A stretch of 64,000 bases of DNA from Diorhabda sublineata (GCF_026230105.1 NC_079474.1:8318187-8382186), one strand, 5' to 3'. Counted from the first letter of the stretch, positions 1-13,545 are shown. A program made the numbers and translations. Notes: generated from the sequence alone by a model not told the origin.

Positions 1-987
<987 letters not shown>

Positions 988-1491
988 TTAGAGAATTAGC
1001 TTTGCATTTCTACTACAAAACTTATCATCGTGAAATCTTTCACAATGCATACCTTTCATACAACTTTGGATCCCCATTTCAATGCTTACGTTTTCTTCGA
1101 TCATTACAAAATGAGTTGAAGACAGAAATATGAATCTATTTTCATTAAGCCATAAGGAAGAATTTCTTAGAGGTGTCGATAAAATAATGCCACTCGAAAG
1201 GATTGCAAAGAATTTTAATTGTTACAAATCAACCTCACCTGTCATTGCAATGACAAAATCTGTTTTCCTTTGGGAAAAATGTGTTTTACTAATAAGCCTG
1301 ACAAGATATAACAATATTATTCTAATGTGTGGAATAGTTTTAAGGTGGCGAATTATGAATACGTATTGTGAATCCACTAAAAAAGAAAAAAATCACTTTT
1401 TTACATTGTGTGATTAGCCGTTTCATTTGATCACACATCGTATTTTTAATATCTCCTTCTTTGTTGGTTTACATAATTGATATTTCAAATC

Positions 1492-1497
1492 TATAAT
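1492..1497 (+). promoter_or_regulatory. Possible TATA-like element of polyamine oxidase-like copy 1
   Basis: TATAAT lies 39 bp upstream of the ATG at 1531. A start of transcription near 1520 would favour the 1531 start codon over the 1477 one. AT-rich context makes chance occurrence likely. Confidence 0.25.
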
Positions 1498-1530
1498 AAC
1501 TCGGGTTATCAATTCAAAGTGAACTTTCTA

Positions 1531-2021
1531 ATGAATAATGTAATAATTAGTCTTAGAAATATGATGTTGATGTTCACAGTCTGTTTGCTATTTCTAAGTG
1601 CTTCAATTCCTTCTTCGTATTGTAAGAAAGAAAACAAAGTGATAATAATCGGAGCAGGTTCATCTGGAATAGCAGCCCTATCTAAACTATTGGAAAATGA
1701 TATTAACGATGTTTTGGTGCTAGAAGCAGAATCAAGAATAGGAGGAAGAATAAACACAGTTAACTTTGATGGCACAATTATAGAGTTGGGCGCAGAATGG
1801 TGTCATGGCGAAAAAAATAATACGGTATACGAAATTTTGAAAGAGAGGGATCTACTTGATTTATTGCATCGTGACGAGGTGCCAACGCAAATGTATTTGT
1901 CTTCTAGACAAAATATCAGTGAAGAGTTATCAAATGAACTGTTTCAATTGACCGTGGATGCGTATAATGTCGAGTATAATGGCTCCACAAACGAAAGCAT
2001 GGCATCTATTGTTGGAAAGTG
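1531..2021 (+). CDS. Secreted flavin-containing polyamine oxidase-like protein, copy 1, exon 1 of 4
   Basis: The four exons (1531-2021, 4125-4716, 7113-7312, 10777-11008) join without frame error into about 504 residues. The family oxidises polyamines with FAD and releases an aldehyde, an amine and hydrogen peroxide. This exon encodes a signal peptide (charged n-region, hydrophobic core MMLMFTVCLLFLSAS), the dinucleotide-binding motif VIIIGAGSSGIAALSKLL, the EAESRIGGRI motif and EWCHGE, which keeps the family W-x-H-G histidine (residue 92). Several N-glycosylation sequons (NNT, NIS, NGS, NES) fit secretion. The exon ends in phase 2 before GTAATA. Start choice: ATG at 1531 gives the best signal peptide; ATG at 1561 is possible, and ATG at 1477 would lie upstream of a TATA-like site. 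Substrate (spermine, spermidine or acetylated forms) is not decided by sequence. Confidence 0.88.
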
Positions 2022-2269
2022 GTAATATACATTTCTTCATACTTTATCTCTGAGTTGTTCAATACTTTATTTTGATATTCAACCTCAAAAAAATTAATCA
2101 TTTGAGATCCCCAATAGATTGGGAATAGCGTGCAATACTGATTTTGACAATTTTTTTAATTGCTCTTTCAACATTCCATCCCTATGCAAATTGCGAATAT
2201 AGTAACTAAAGGGGTTTCCAATAGGGACTTGACAATTTTGAATTTAGTTTATGAAAGCACCTTATCACT

Positions 2270-3240
2270 TAACATCGAATTGTCACCGTCAGTTTATTCA
2301 GTAGACATAACCTTTTCATCATGGTGAAGTACACGAACGAATAACGTCGGCAAATCTTCAAAATTTACTACAGAAATTCGGAGTCGGTGGCCGCTACTTT
2401 AAGAGCATTAAATCCGATTTTCGGTCGTAATTCTCGACTTAGTAGACAGGCTGTAACAAGTTTAGTATCTACATATTCGTTTTATGATGTTACTGTCAAT
2501 TTCACGGCGTTCTCAAGAGTTGGCCATCGCCAAGACCACTATATGGCAAATTTTGCGTAAGGATCTTACTTTACAGCTATACAAGATCAGTCTCACTCAA
2601 GAATTGAAGCCGATGGACCATTCAAAGCGACGTACGTTCTCCAATTGGGCTCTGGAAAAGATACGCCGCATGTGCTTTGAAAAACCACTTCAATCACAAA
2701 AGATAAATGTTTGGTGCGGATTGCATGCCGGCGGCATCATAAGGCCATATTTTCTCGTCGACGATAGTGATCACCACGTTACTGTGAATAGTGATCGTTA
2801 TCGCGTCATAACTATTGATTATTTTTAGCCCAAATTGGAATATATGGACTTAGACAGCATGTGGTTTCAACACAACGGCGCCACAAGCCACACAGCACAC
2901 ATTACAATCGATTTATTGAAAAACAAGTTTGATGAGCGTGTTATGGACTGGTCGATTGGCCGCCTCGTTCGTGCGATTTAACGCTTCTAGATTTTTTTCT
3001 TTTGGGCTACGTCAAGTCATTGGTCTATGCTTATAAGCTGGAAGAGCTCAAAACCAACATTTAACGCGAAACAGCAGCGGTTTCGGTCGAAATATGTGAC
3101 CGAGTCATGGAAAATTGGGTCTAACGAATCAACCGCTGCAAACACGCCCGCAGTATATGACCATATGAGCGAAGTCGAGTTCCATTAATAAATGTTTTGC
3201 ATGTACTTCAACCCTATAATAAAGTTGAAATATCTCAAGT
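2270..3240 (+). mobile_element. IS630/Tc1-mariner-like transposase relic (DUF4817 type) in intron 1 of copy 1
   Basis: From about 2322 the plus strand reads MVKYTNE, then YYRNSESVAATLRALNPIFG, the N-terminal helix-turn-helix block known as DUF4817 in many insect transposases. Past frameshifts and stops come MWFQHNGATSHTAH (2860 region, the degenerate second-aspartate block) and DLTLLDFFLLGYVKSLVYAY (near 2970), the usual C-terminal D-L-x-x-L-D-F-F-L-W-G block. Several stops and shifts show it is dead. It sits wholly inside the 2.1 kb intron. Confidence 0.8.
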
Positions 3241-3245
3241 GGTTT

Positions 3246-4124
3246 TCATTTTATTTTGAAAAATTTATCAAGTTCTGATTAAATTTGTAGAATATTGGAT
3301 TCTATAAAATTGGGAATAAGCTCTAAAGTAGATATAGTTGCAAAAGCTAGAACAAGAACCGAAAAATATGAATAAATTGTCAAACAGAAGTGGTAATACT
3401 ATATTAAGATCACATTTAACAACATCAATGATTAGAAAACGAAACAATATTCAAATAAACAAAACACTAAATCCAGAAGACCATTGTAGTAATGGCAGAA
3501 CTTTATATTAATCCAGAAATGGGAAGTGACAATAGACAACTATAGCAAGCAGTATAACGGACCAGAAGAGGCTATTGAACATCTACTATGCTGGTGCCTT
3601 GCCTTAATGATAGAATAGGACACGAGTCGATTGTTTTGAACAAAAAACCACAATCAGAAATATGAGAAATAAGCAGTAAATTTTTGAAAACCATCTGAAA
3701 ACGGGAAAAATATGGGAAGGTGTTTGGGTAGTTAACTAAATTGTCAAATTGAGAAACATAAAAGGTGACACAATCGGCCTCATAACATCGAGTGAACCAT
3801 GACCAATTAAGGTTGAGGTTACCTGTAACAAATCATCCTAAACTATCCATCTATGAAATAATAGTTTCATAAAAAAAGATGAACCGTCTAAAATTCTGTT
3901 ATTTGCTTTGATAATTACGTAGAAAACCAATTAACCCTGCATGATGCGGTAGTAAGAGAAATGAGAGAGTAATTTAAGAACACCAACTAACAATACATTA
4001 CGACCTATAATAAATAACAAAAATATTTATAGATACTCCTTAAGCAAAAGGTTGTCCTTTCTACGGTACTTGTTAACTTGCTCTACATTAATTTGAAAAG
4101 ATTCATGTTTTTCAAAATTTTTAG
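3246..4124. other. Rest of intron 1 of copy 1, no feature recognised
   Basis: A-rich plus strand with short broken frames; possibly decayed retroelement, but no motif I can name. It ends in the pyrimidine-rich acceptor. Confidence 0.4.
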
Positions 4125-4716
4125 GTATAACCAGCAAATATCGACGAGATATAGTAACGATAAGCAGAAACTTGAAATTTTCAAATGGAATTCAGATTTC
4201 TTACGTCATGTCACACTTTGTTTGGAGGGATGCTTCTCGTGGGAAGATGCTTCATATGACTCGGAGTATGAAGACTGTGAGGGTTATTTCACACTGGGTT
4301 GGGGTACTCATGGTTATAAAATATTCTTAGATGTCCTGACAAAAAAATATCCTAATATAAAGGAATCCCTTCCGGTTGAAGATAAGATACATTTTAACAA
4401 AGAAGTTTCGATGATATCTACGAACGAAAGTGACGTTTTCATAGTTTGTTCCGATAATTCAACCTACCAAGCTAATCACGTGATATTCACGCCGTCACTA
4501 GGAGTATTGAAAGAGAAAGCTTCCACTCTATTTCCACAGGGATTGCCATCGAAAAAGTTGTTAGCTATAGAGAGAATAGGAATGGGGGCAGTTATGAAGG
4601 TCTTTTTGAAATATGAAACGAAATGGTGGAGAGACTTACCAGGTTTTGACTTAATTTGGACAGAAAATGACAGAGTATTATCCAAGCAATATTTTCCTGA
4701 TGGTCCTACAAATACG
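4125..4716 (+). CDS. Polyamine oxidase-like copy 1, exon 2 of 4
   Basis: Acceptor TTTTTAG precedes 4125 and donor GTAACA follows 4716. The exon encodes residues 164-361, the substrate domain and the middle of the FAD domain. Visible family features are CFSWED, GTHGYKIFLDVL (the usual G-Y segment that precedes the oxidase core), ANHVIFTPSLGVLKE (the usual V-I-x-T-x-x-L-G-V-L segment) and GAVMKVFLKY. The lysine at residue 322 in the last motif sits where the family has the conserved lysine near the flavin N5. Length (592 nt) and phases are identical to exon 2 of copy 2 at 18128-18719. The reading frame has no stop or frameshift, unlike all the transposon relics around it. Confidence 0.9.
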
Positions 4717-6555
4717 GTAACAGTTTTCTTATACTTTCTTGAAAATAATGACAATATTCAAGATTTTTATAATTTCATGCGACAAATCTAGCAGGGAACT
4801 GCCCGTATTTTCCAAGCCTACCCCCTTCAGATATATAAGCTCCGATTGGTGGTGAGTTAACCTTCCGTCGGACGCGGCTGACCAGATTTCTGTTGAGTAT
4901 CGCTGAATCACCGATTGTTATGATTTTACATTCTCAGTAACTGATTCTATTTTTCTTAACGAAAAATTCGTTTTTAAAAAATATATTTATTAAAGAAATT
5001 ACAAGTTTATTGTTAGAGATCTGACAGAGAATGAATTATATAAGATGAATTTACAAGAAATAAGATTTATCTACATATGTTGCTAAATAAGAATTTCTGA
5101 GAATGTATAACACATGCTATTAAAATAATGAATATTATCGCTAAAAGGCTTTCGATTGTTGTTGTATTGATAGATCATCGAGATTGAGTTTTGTTATGTT
5201 ATATTTTTCGTAGTGTTTTGAAGTTGACATTTTGTTTGTTTCCAATTTAAGCAGGGCAAATCGTTTACCATAACTGATTTCGTCGTCATTGATATATCGT
5301 TGGTTATTGGATCCATAGTTAGCAATTTTTTGGGATTTTGACAAGTGATGGCTCTTCTATTTCAAGGTATTGATTAGATTGACATATTTTGACACATAAT
5401 TGAGTGTAATAAAGCAATAAAGAAAAAACAAAATTCAAATAATTACCCCAAAATTTGAATTTTGACACACAGCGCCCGGCTGTAAGATTTTTTAGGGTCA
5501 ATATTAATATTTTTGTGTTCAATTGTACGTTGATTTGGAAACTTCAAATTTTGTGAATTTCGAGTAATCGTTGAGGTCAAACCAGCTGTATTTTCCGTTA
5601 GATTTTGAAACGAGAACAACACCTACTTCATCGTTATTTTCAGTCTTTAAGAAATAACAGACAAAAAAAAAGAGTTTTAATCAGTGAACGTGCAAAATAT
5701 AAGAATCAAATCAATCTCATAACAAATGTTGGAAATCACTTTTCAAACAAAAAATACATGGACATAGTTTAGGTCTCATTGATTGTTCAGCTCGTTCAAA
5801 TAATTGAGGCGTGTATGTTTCACTATTACACATCAAAGCATCGACATAAAGTACCGGTATGCTGTAACTACTGATTGAAATTTAACATAAAACTTCAGCC
5901 CTTCTCGACTAATTTAATGGTTTGGATAATAATCATCTAAGTATTATCTACAGGTCTCACAATTGAGCCAGCGTACACGAACTGTATAATTTTGAGAGAA
6001 ACATATTCAAGTAGTTTATGGAGATCATTTTGAGCCAACTGTTGCAAGCAATTCAATTTAATGACGGAGAAAGAGAAGGTGACATGATGAAGTTGTCTTT
6101 CAAAATTCAAATATTGTTCATGTTTTCGATATGGATTGTTATTTTTTTAAAACTAGCCACATATATGTGTGACTTAATAGTTTTTAGGTTCTTAGCAATT
6201 TCTCTGGCAATTGTTAATTGGTGTTGATTGATTTTATCCAGAATATTCTGTATAGTGTGGATGAAATACAAATACGAAAAAATGATAAGGATAAAGGAGT
6301 ACCGTTCCATGAGAAATAGCAGAAAAATACCATTTGGTTACCATTTACCACAAAGGTCCACATGAAATATTGTATTATTCATTCTTTAAATTTCTTGGTT
6401 TGAGGTAAAAAGTTTGAAATTCAATCTCTACTATTGTTATCAATAATGCGAATAATAATAATGTTGATACGTAAAATCTACGTACGCTTTTGTCTGAAAT
6501 GATGTGTGAGAGCTTACATTGTTGTGTTGGAGAATGAGTCGTCTTCTGCAATTGA
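4717..6555. other. Intron 2 of copy 1, first part, no feature recognised
   Basis: AT-rich; short open frames on both strands show no family resemblance. Confidence 0.4.
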
Positions 6556-6960
6556 TTTCTTCGATTTTTCTTAACACTTCTGGTAAACAGACGTGTTCAG
6601 AAGCAACATTTTACTTGAACGGATGGACAAAATTGCCGATTATGGTCAGATGATGATCTGCATTGGATGGAAAGAGGTCATACATAATATCCAAAAAAGC
6701 TGATGTTTGGTGTGAAATAGTTAGGGAAATAGTGATTGGACCCCTACATACGGGAGGTTACATTGAATGGTGATAGAAAATATCACAAAGAATTCGTTCA
6801 ATTCTCAATGATATCAATCATTCACAGTTATCAGAAGAAATTTGGTATTATCATATTGTATTTTAGAAAAGATAGGTGATCCGAAAAGGTTATATTAAGT
6901 GGCTGGCTGGGTCACCGGATTTAAAATTGAGCTTCACATTCGGTGTTCCGCTCATTCTAC
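6556..6960 (+). mobile_element. IS630-like transposase relic in intron 2 of copy 1
   Basis: In the plus strand, near 6695, KADVWCEIVREIVIGPLHTG matches the N-V-W-x-G-I...I-G-P block of IS630-like DDE transposases, and near 6897 KWLAGSPDLKLSFTFG matches the W-P-x-R-S-P-D-L block. Both are in damaged frames. The ends of the element are not visible. Confidence 0.55.
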
Positions 6961-7112
6961 CCACCCCTTTATATTAAAATTAAGCAGCATTAAGTACTAT
7001 GAAATTCTAAATTTGAATTGAGAATTCTTAAATGCAATTTATTTTTATAGAATTCATCAATTTCTAATGCTTTTCGTATTATGCTGAAGATTATCAATAT
7101 ATTGTGTTTTAG

Positions 7113-7312
7113 AATGGAGAATCATGGATTGTTGAAATGTACAATATAGTCGCAGTACCTGATTCCAATGTTTTGTTAGTTTGGTTTACGGGGGAATTGG
7201 TTCCACTTATAGAGAAGATGGATGAGAAGATTTTGATCAAAGGTATAGAGTACACATTGGATAAGTTTTTTGGTCACTTATTCACTATACCTAGATCACA
7301 AAAACTTATGCG
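7113..7312 (+). CDS. Polyamine oxidase-like copy 1, exon 3 of 4
   Basis: This exon has no ATG-started reading frame, so an ORF scan misses it. It follows acceptor TTGTGTTTTAG in phase 0 and ends in phase 2 before GTGAGA. It encodes residues 362-427, starting NGESWIVEMYNIVAVPDS and ending PRSQKLMR. The content matches copy 2 exon 3 residue by residue in the same 200 nt: SWI.E.YN.V..P.S..LLV.FTG, then KF.GHL. Family members have this strand-helix block just before the C-terminal FAD segment. Confidence 0.87.
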
Positions 7313-7894
7313 GTGAGATATGAGATTATTTTCTTGAAAATCGTCGGTTGTGAAGTCACATCTAAATTTATTTTCTTTTTCTTTTTCTTTATTATGTGAA
7401 GTAGTTTTTCAAATTGAGAAACTAGTTCACATCATATGATTTTACAATTAACTAATAAGTTGGAAGTTGACAATTTTGAGACCCTAAATATTGCAGGTAC
7501 ATTTTAACTTATTATGAAATTGTCGAATATATGCAACTTGATATGAGAGAAGTTATGATCAAGTTCATGACCAAATATGCTCCCGATGAAAATTTTTTGC
7601 TTCTAATTCCTTCGAAAAATACTGATTATGGAGAAATTCTTTTAAGTTTGAAAGCTTTACTGTGTCGATGAGTACTTTTAACCTAGGGGCCATCTATTGA
7701 GGCTACGAATTTATAAACGAATCTCAGAAATTGATAGATGAGTTAATTTCCAGCAAAAATTTTTTTATGCTATTTTTATCTAGAAAATGTATGTTTTTGT
7801 ACCTTCTTTCTAATATTTAAACGAATATTTTACGCAAAATTGTCCAAAACTAAGTTGAAGAAAGTGAAGTTCGAGAGTTTTTTATTCCGAGGGC

Positions 7895-8600
7895 TGCTAT
7901 TCAGGTTTTGTGGATATGTCAAATCTGGAATTGCCATCATGAAGTTTGATATTTTTAATGGTGACGTGCTCAGAACCTTTTTTCATACGAATGCTATTTG
8001 AATTGTTTCTATATACTTGAAACTTTTGTTTTAGTCAAAAAAATGGAATTAAATCTGGCACATTTTCTTTCGACGATTTCTTATGAGTTTCGATGTGGAT
8101 ATTGAATCAACAGCAGTGAGCCGATGAAGACTGTGCTTCGCTGGTTATCCGAATTCAATCGTGGTCCCACTTTGCTACATGAAGAAGGTCGTCCAAAATT
8201 GGTTATTTTACCAGAAAACAACGTGATTGTGTGTAAAATATTGCAATATCGTCATATGACATACATGAGATGGAGGCATACTTGGGCAATAGTTTAACTT
8301 AAACAGATCCAATATTGAATGAACATATGGCAGCGAAAAATATTTGACAATCGCTCAAATAAGCTCGTGTTGATCAGAAATTCAATCGCGGTGCTTCAAT
8401 AGACTTCTTTGAGATCATGACAGGTTAAAAACAAGCGTTCATGCAGATGAACTTGAAAGTAAACAACAATGACGGTCATTCAGGATGAGCCAAATCCAAC
8501 ATGTTTGCGCATGAAACAATTTGAACCGAAGGATCGCCTTTTTTTTTCGAAATACTTGCCACAAGGGTTTTGCTTAAGAGGGTGAGACGAGCTTAATTGA
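7895..8600 (+). mobile_element. Mariner relic (SETMAR-like transposase) in intron 3 of copy 1
   Basis: The 5' end (ATGTCAAATC..., about 7915) and leader match two other places in the window (27216 on; minus strand 58330 down). After 8040 broken frames read TVLRWLSEFNRGP and VIQDEPNPTCLR, the helix-turn-helix link and the D-E-P-N-P-T block of this mariner group. Multiple stops show it is inactive. Confidence 0.7.
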
Positions 8601-8609
8601 AAAATTTTT

Positions 8610-9550
8610 CACAAATAGATGATAAAATAATACCCTATTTTTACCAATGATGATTGGGTTATTAAGTTGAAAGTTTATTGACGTTACAGCATTCGTTGCA
8701 AATTGAATAATTAGGTGTTTGGTCACAAAAAGTTTTAAGTGCTAGACTAAACATTGGGGAAACAATTTTTTTGTTAGTGGAGATAGGAATTACGCTTTGA
8801 ACGACTATCCAAAGACCCAAGTATTGAATGCACATGCACTCCTTCAATAAACTGAACAAGTGGAAATAGAGTTTGACATATAGGAAAACAATGGCTAGAG
8901 TGTTATGGGTCGAAAAGGCATGGAACCACAATAACAATACTTGGTAAGTCTACCTGAGCTCATCGGCGACAGATTGATATGCAAAGAATATAGAAAATCA
9001 GGTCTACTGTTACAAGGAACAACTCAACCTCCATGGTGCCTTCCTAATAAAAATAAGTATAACAGTACAAATTTGTTATAGCTGGAATAGAGATTTTTCA
9101 ATATGAAATAAGAAAGAAGAAACCTCTCTCCAACATGTCCAATAGAGTGATTAAAAAATTATATAAATATCTAAAAATATTGAATTTATTTCTTCTCCTT
9201 CTTAGGGTATTACAGCAGCTGTGAAACTGGATATTCTCATTATCAGCAATGTTTCTAAGGCAACGAAGACAAATGGAGTATTAAAATTACGTACTAACGT
9301 AAAAGCGTTTTTTAACTTGTTAATTTTATGGGGTGCTGCTTTTTACTAAAATAAACTTCGGTTAAATAACTTTCTTAGAGAAATGTAATTAGTTAGATAT
9401 TTTTTGTAGTAATTATAAACGAAGTTCGGTAAACACGGTGTTTAATTCATTTGCAACACCACAGTTTGTAACATTTTACAGTACTTTGAGTTGTTCCATA
9501 TGTTTCTGAACAAATTCCTATATTTCGAACTCGTGTACGTAATATGAATG
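8610..9550. other. Intron 3 of copy 1 between two transposon relics
   Basis: No recognisable feature. The minus-strand frame at 8662-8937 has no family resemblance. Confidence 0.4.
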
Positions 9551-9559
9551 AAGTAATGG

Positions 9560-10566
9560 GGCATAGCTTTACAAATCTTGAGATATCTTCAGATAGATCA
9601 ACCGGGGATCTCCTGAACTATGTCACTAAAGCATGAACTAAAGCTTTAGAGAAACATGAGAAATCCAGAGCAATCGCAATGGACAAAAACTTCTAAATGG
9701 CTTGGAATCTTTCTCAAAGACCGATCTATCCAGGTCACTATCAATGAAAACACCGCAGAAAGGTTTGACGTCAATGCTGGTGTTCCCAACGATGCATCTT
9801 GTCACCTAATCTCTATATCTCTCTTATACAGACGATATACTCGAAAAAACTACAAACCCCATCTATAACTTCGTCGACGATAGCACACTGATGTCATCGT
9901 TCAAATCAATAAACTTAGCTAACACATTAATGCGTAAGCAGCAACATATCACCATCATGAATACCGATCTGGAGAATATTTTGAAGCGATGGGGAAGAAG
10001 TCTGATTCAATGGAATATAGACCCAGGCTGCTGTTTATACAAAGAAGGCTAGCAGTGCCGTTCAGGATTTGGTCTTGTCTAAACATAAGATATCACCATT
10101 ACCGCAAAGTCGCTTGTTGTCCCAACATAGTCACGTGGCTGAATTAGCTTAAGTAACTTTACAAAAATTTGTGGACCTCTTCAAGGCAATAAGCCTAAAT
10201 ACATCGCAACAAAAAAAAGCAATTCAACTTGTAGGCCATCCACGGTGAACCAGAAACTTGAACAGCCTAGAGCATAACAGATAGCAGTATTTGCAAGACC
10301 TACTCGACAGGTAGGCTGGGCAAGTGAACACTAATATGCATGCAGACTCCCAGAACGCCAATTTATCAGGTCTCCTTTGGAGAAGTGCAGGCCTTAGGAA
10401 TCAGCTACCAAAGCACGTCTTTCCCGAATACTACTACCAACAGAAAATTAAGATCAATATCCACAGGTATCCCGGTAGGCACCACACCGACTTTTCGAGT
10501 GCAATAGGAATTAGCCTCTTGTTCTTGCTTATTATAAAAAAGTCTGAAGTTTCCCAAACTCTTTAA
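9560..10566 (+). mobile_element. LINE reverse transcriptase relic (Jockey/CR1-like) in intron 3 of copy 1
   Basis: Broken plus-strand frames give, in order, DRSTGDLLNYVTKA, IFLKDRSIQVTIN and VNAGVP (the block before P-Q-G), FVDDSTLMSSFK (the Y/F-x-D-D catalytic box, near 9872), a thumb-like DLENILKRWG, and at the end LRNQLPKHVFPEYY, matching the W-N-x-L-P-x-x-V-F-P tail, then HTDFSSA. The order and spacing are those of an insect LINE RT C-terminal half. Frameshifts and internal losses make it inactive. Confidence 0.8.
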
Positions 10567-10776
10567 ATATCCTAACGACTATATAACATGGTAAGGTTGA
10601 AATAAGATAAATGATTAGAGACGTGACATGATATTGTTTTCCAAAATCTTTATTATGATGTGTTTTTTTCCATTCCAGCTAAAATATCTTGTGATACATT
10701 TTTTAGCACACATTAATCCATTAAACCATTAATCACATTTTATTCCAAATTTGTAGTCTCAAAGTAATTTTTTTAG

Positions 10777-11008
10777 GTCCAATTGGTATTCCAGTCCACA
10801 TTTCCGAGGAACATACTCATTTAGCTCAGTAAATTCGTCTGTAGCGGATATTCTAAGTCTACAGGCTCCAATAATCAACGCTAAAAGAGAACCTATTGTT
10901 CTATTCGCTGGTGAAGCTACAAATCCAATACATCATGCAACTGTCCATGGAGCAGTAGAATCTGGCTTCAGAGAAGCTGATAGGCTAATAGAATTTCTCA
11001 AAAAATGA
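10777..11008 (+). CDS. Polyamine oxidase-like copy 1, exon 4 (last)
   Basis: Acceptor ATTTTTTTAG is followed by SNWYSSPHFRGTYSFSS, the family G-x-Y-S block, then IVLFAGEATNPIHHATVHGA, the C-terminal FAD-binding signature (LFAGEAT..HGAVESGFREADR). The protein ends LIEFLKK, with no SKL/PRL-like peroxisomal signal, which agrees with the N-terminal signal peptide. The stop is TGA at 11006-11008. An AATAAA lies 38 nt downstream. Confidence 0.9.
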
Positions 11009-11045
11009 ATGATGCAACGCCTCAAATGTAGATAAATAATGATAA

Positions 11046-11051
11046 AATAAA
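11046..11051 (+). terminator. Poly(A) signal of copy 1
   Basis: AATAAA 38 nt after the TGA stop of exon 4. Confidence 0.6.
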
Positions 11052-11409
11052 TAGACGAAGTTTATATCACTAATGTGAAAAATTCGTAATAATAGATGAT
11101 ATGGAAGTTGATGATCTAATTCTTTCATTTTTATACAATAGGATCTTTGAATAACCTATTATTTTTCTCCCCATTCTTTCGTCTGTTATATCTACTGTTC
11201 TGTAGTTTAAACGTGAGAAGTCACTGAAGGACTCAGAACTTGTTAACTCATTTATTGATTTTCCTCTCCTATGCGTTATCAGTATTTTTGATGTCTGCAT
11301 TTCCCTTATTATAGGTGAAGTGAATGGAAGAAGTAAAACTGAATCATTAGTACCTAGGGTAAGACTCATAAACTCTGGCAATCTCCCACTAATTGTTACT
11401 TTTTAAATA

Positions 11410-12440
11410 TTTTTTGCAACGTCTCTAGACCTTTAAAAAAAATGTTTCTTCTTGCTTTGCAAACCAGACCTCCACAGCTTTTATTACCTCTTCGTTGGAA
11501 GAAAATTGACCATCTTTTAAACTTTTTTTCAGTTGAAAAAAGGGATAACAGTCGGATGAAGCCAAATCTGGTGAAAAAGAGGGTTGTTTTGGTAATTCAA
11601 ACCCTAAATCACGAATTTTTTGCATGACAATATGAGATTTGTGTATAAGGACGTTGTCCTGCAAAAACAAAATACCTCTCGGCGTCTTTTCTCTTCAATT
11701 TTGCCTCGTACAGTGGTCAGTGATGTCGACTAGTAGTCTCCAATTATTTTTCTACGAAAACTCTTAGGTCCTGGAGAACCAGAGTGTCGCCATTCCATCG
11801 ATTGTTGCTTTGTTACTGGATTGTATGTAGAAATGTACCTAAGTCTCATCCATAGTAACAATTCGGTTTAGAAGTCGACATCGTTTTCAAATCGAGCACA
11901 GATCGAACGCGATGCTTCTACCCTTGCACGCTTTTGGTCAACATTCAAACATTTAGGGATTCATTTTGCAGCAATTTTTCCCATGTCCAAATTGACGTGA
12001 ACTATATGATTAACACGTTCGTATGAAATATTCGATGCTTCAGATATACGTTTTAGCCCAATTCGACGGTCTGATAAAATCATGTCATGAACTGTATCGA
12101 TATTTTCGGGGACTGACACAGAAACTGGCCTTCCGGATCGATCATCATCTTCAATGGAAAATTTACATTTTTTGAAGCTTGCAGTCCAATTTTTCAATGC
12201 CGCATAGGAAAGACATTGAGGGTGTTAAGCATATCTTCGTAATCCTGCTTACCTCTTAACCCTTTTAAATACAGGTACTTGATGATGGCTCAATACTCCA
12301 ATTTTTCGTTTTACACAATTTCGGTGAACATCTTTTTTCTTTTAATCTATAGTGTAACTTTGGTTTACTTTTTTGACGTCAAACTTCACACTGACACTTC
12401 TAATAAGTTATTGTGCGTTGTTATGGTAACGCAATATTTT
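11410..12440 (-). mobile_element. Mariner element, near full-length but broken, between the two oxidase genes
   Basis: Minus-strand frames read EYxAIIKYLYLKGL near the N-terminus (about 12290), SIEDDDRSGRPVSVSVPENI and VHDMILSDRRIGLKRI (12190-12030), then the third-aspartate region DNVLIHKSHIVMQKIRDLGF and FSPDLASSDCYPFFQLKKS (11660-11500). These are the helix-turn-helix, linker and D-D-34-D blocks of mariner. Frames are split by stops and shifts and the first DDE aspartate block is not continuous. A shorter relative lies at 23900-24465. Confidence 0.85.
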
Positions 12441-12529
12441 GTTTATGCCTGGAACTGATCTAGGCTAACTAGATATCAATAGATCCTCGTATAGTAATTT
12501 GTTTTAATTGTTCAAAACCTATAATTTGA

Positions 12530-13545
12530 AAATAGGCTAATAACATAAAATATAACTCAATTAGATTAGGTGCGCAAAATGGCCTCCGTTTTCAAGAATA
12601 CACAAGTCCTTCGTTTTTTTTTAAAGATTCCATTAATCTTCTAAACAGTTGGGAGTGAGCTATAAGGTCATTGAAGTGACGTTGAAACTTTTTCGTTAAG
12701 ATACGACCAAACTGTGTAATCCAACGGATTAAATCGCATGACCGAGGAGGCCAATGAATCGGAGCTTCCGCACCTTTACCAATTCAGAAAATAGTTACTC
12801 AACCAAATACGACACCTTCTATCAAAGTGCGTTGAAGCTCCATCGTGCATTAAAAATAGAGATTTTGCTCGTATAGCGTGACAACCTAATAATTTGTTAC
12901 CTAAAGTTGCTGCCCAAATATTAACTTTAAATGAGTGTTTGTAATTTGATACCCTTTTGACATGTGGATTCTTATCACACCAGTAGTGTGCAATATGGTA
13001 GTTAAACACATCTTCCGGTAGATCGACAGACAAGAGCTCTTGGTCTTATCAGGAATGATAAGGATGTAGCTGCTGCTCTTTCAGTATCCTCCAAGTACTT
13101 GAACAAGACGTATTTGTTTGTCATACCACGCTAACTGTTGGATTCTTATCAACTAAATTAAAAATCATCTTTGCTTCATTAATGGTTCCTGTTGTTTTTT
13201 GCCTACCATAATTCATTTTTTTAGGTCTCACTGTGAAATTAAATGATTTTCAAGTTCACCTGAAATTTTGTTCCAATAAATGTAATACTGAAAAAGTTAT
13301 GTTCAATAATACTTGATAAGAACAGTGTGACTAGCGCCATCTAAAAGAGTTACACATAAAAACAAAAATGGACAGACATATCTGCTTCCAAAACATATTC
13401 GTATAAAATTTTCATACAATATTACTAGTAGTAACGGAAAAATCGAGAAAAATATGTGAAAATCTTTTACTGAACAAACCCCAAATATATTTTAATTCTC
13501 CATCTATCCTAGAGACGGGATGAACTTTCTTTGAAACACCCTGTA
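12530..13545 (-). mobile_element. IS630-like (DUF4817-type) transposon relic
   Basis: The 5' end on the minus strand is near 13545 with the terminal sequence ACAGGGTGTTTCAAAG. Frames then give MNYGRQKTTGTINEAKM (13215 down), LKEQQLHPYHS, the open stretch NIWAATLGNKLLGCHA with LFLMHDGASTHFDRRCR (12960-12830) and, at the C-terminus, ENGGHFAHLI, the typical G-G-H-F-E-H-L end. About 30 residues are missing between the G-P and H-D-G-A blocks. It abuts the mariner at 11410-12440, same strand. Confidence 0.8.

Noticed and set aside
1477..1530. Upstream ATG at 1477 as the start of oxidase copy 1
   Set aside because: It would precede the TATA-like site and place 18 polar residues before the signal peptide; copy 2 has nothing comparable.
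4476..4911. Minus-strand frames across oxidase exon 2
   Set aside because: Antisense shadows of the coding exon, with no motifs of their own.
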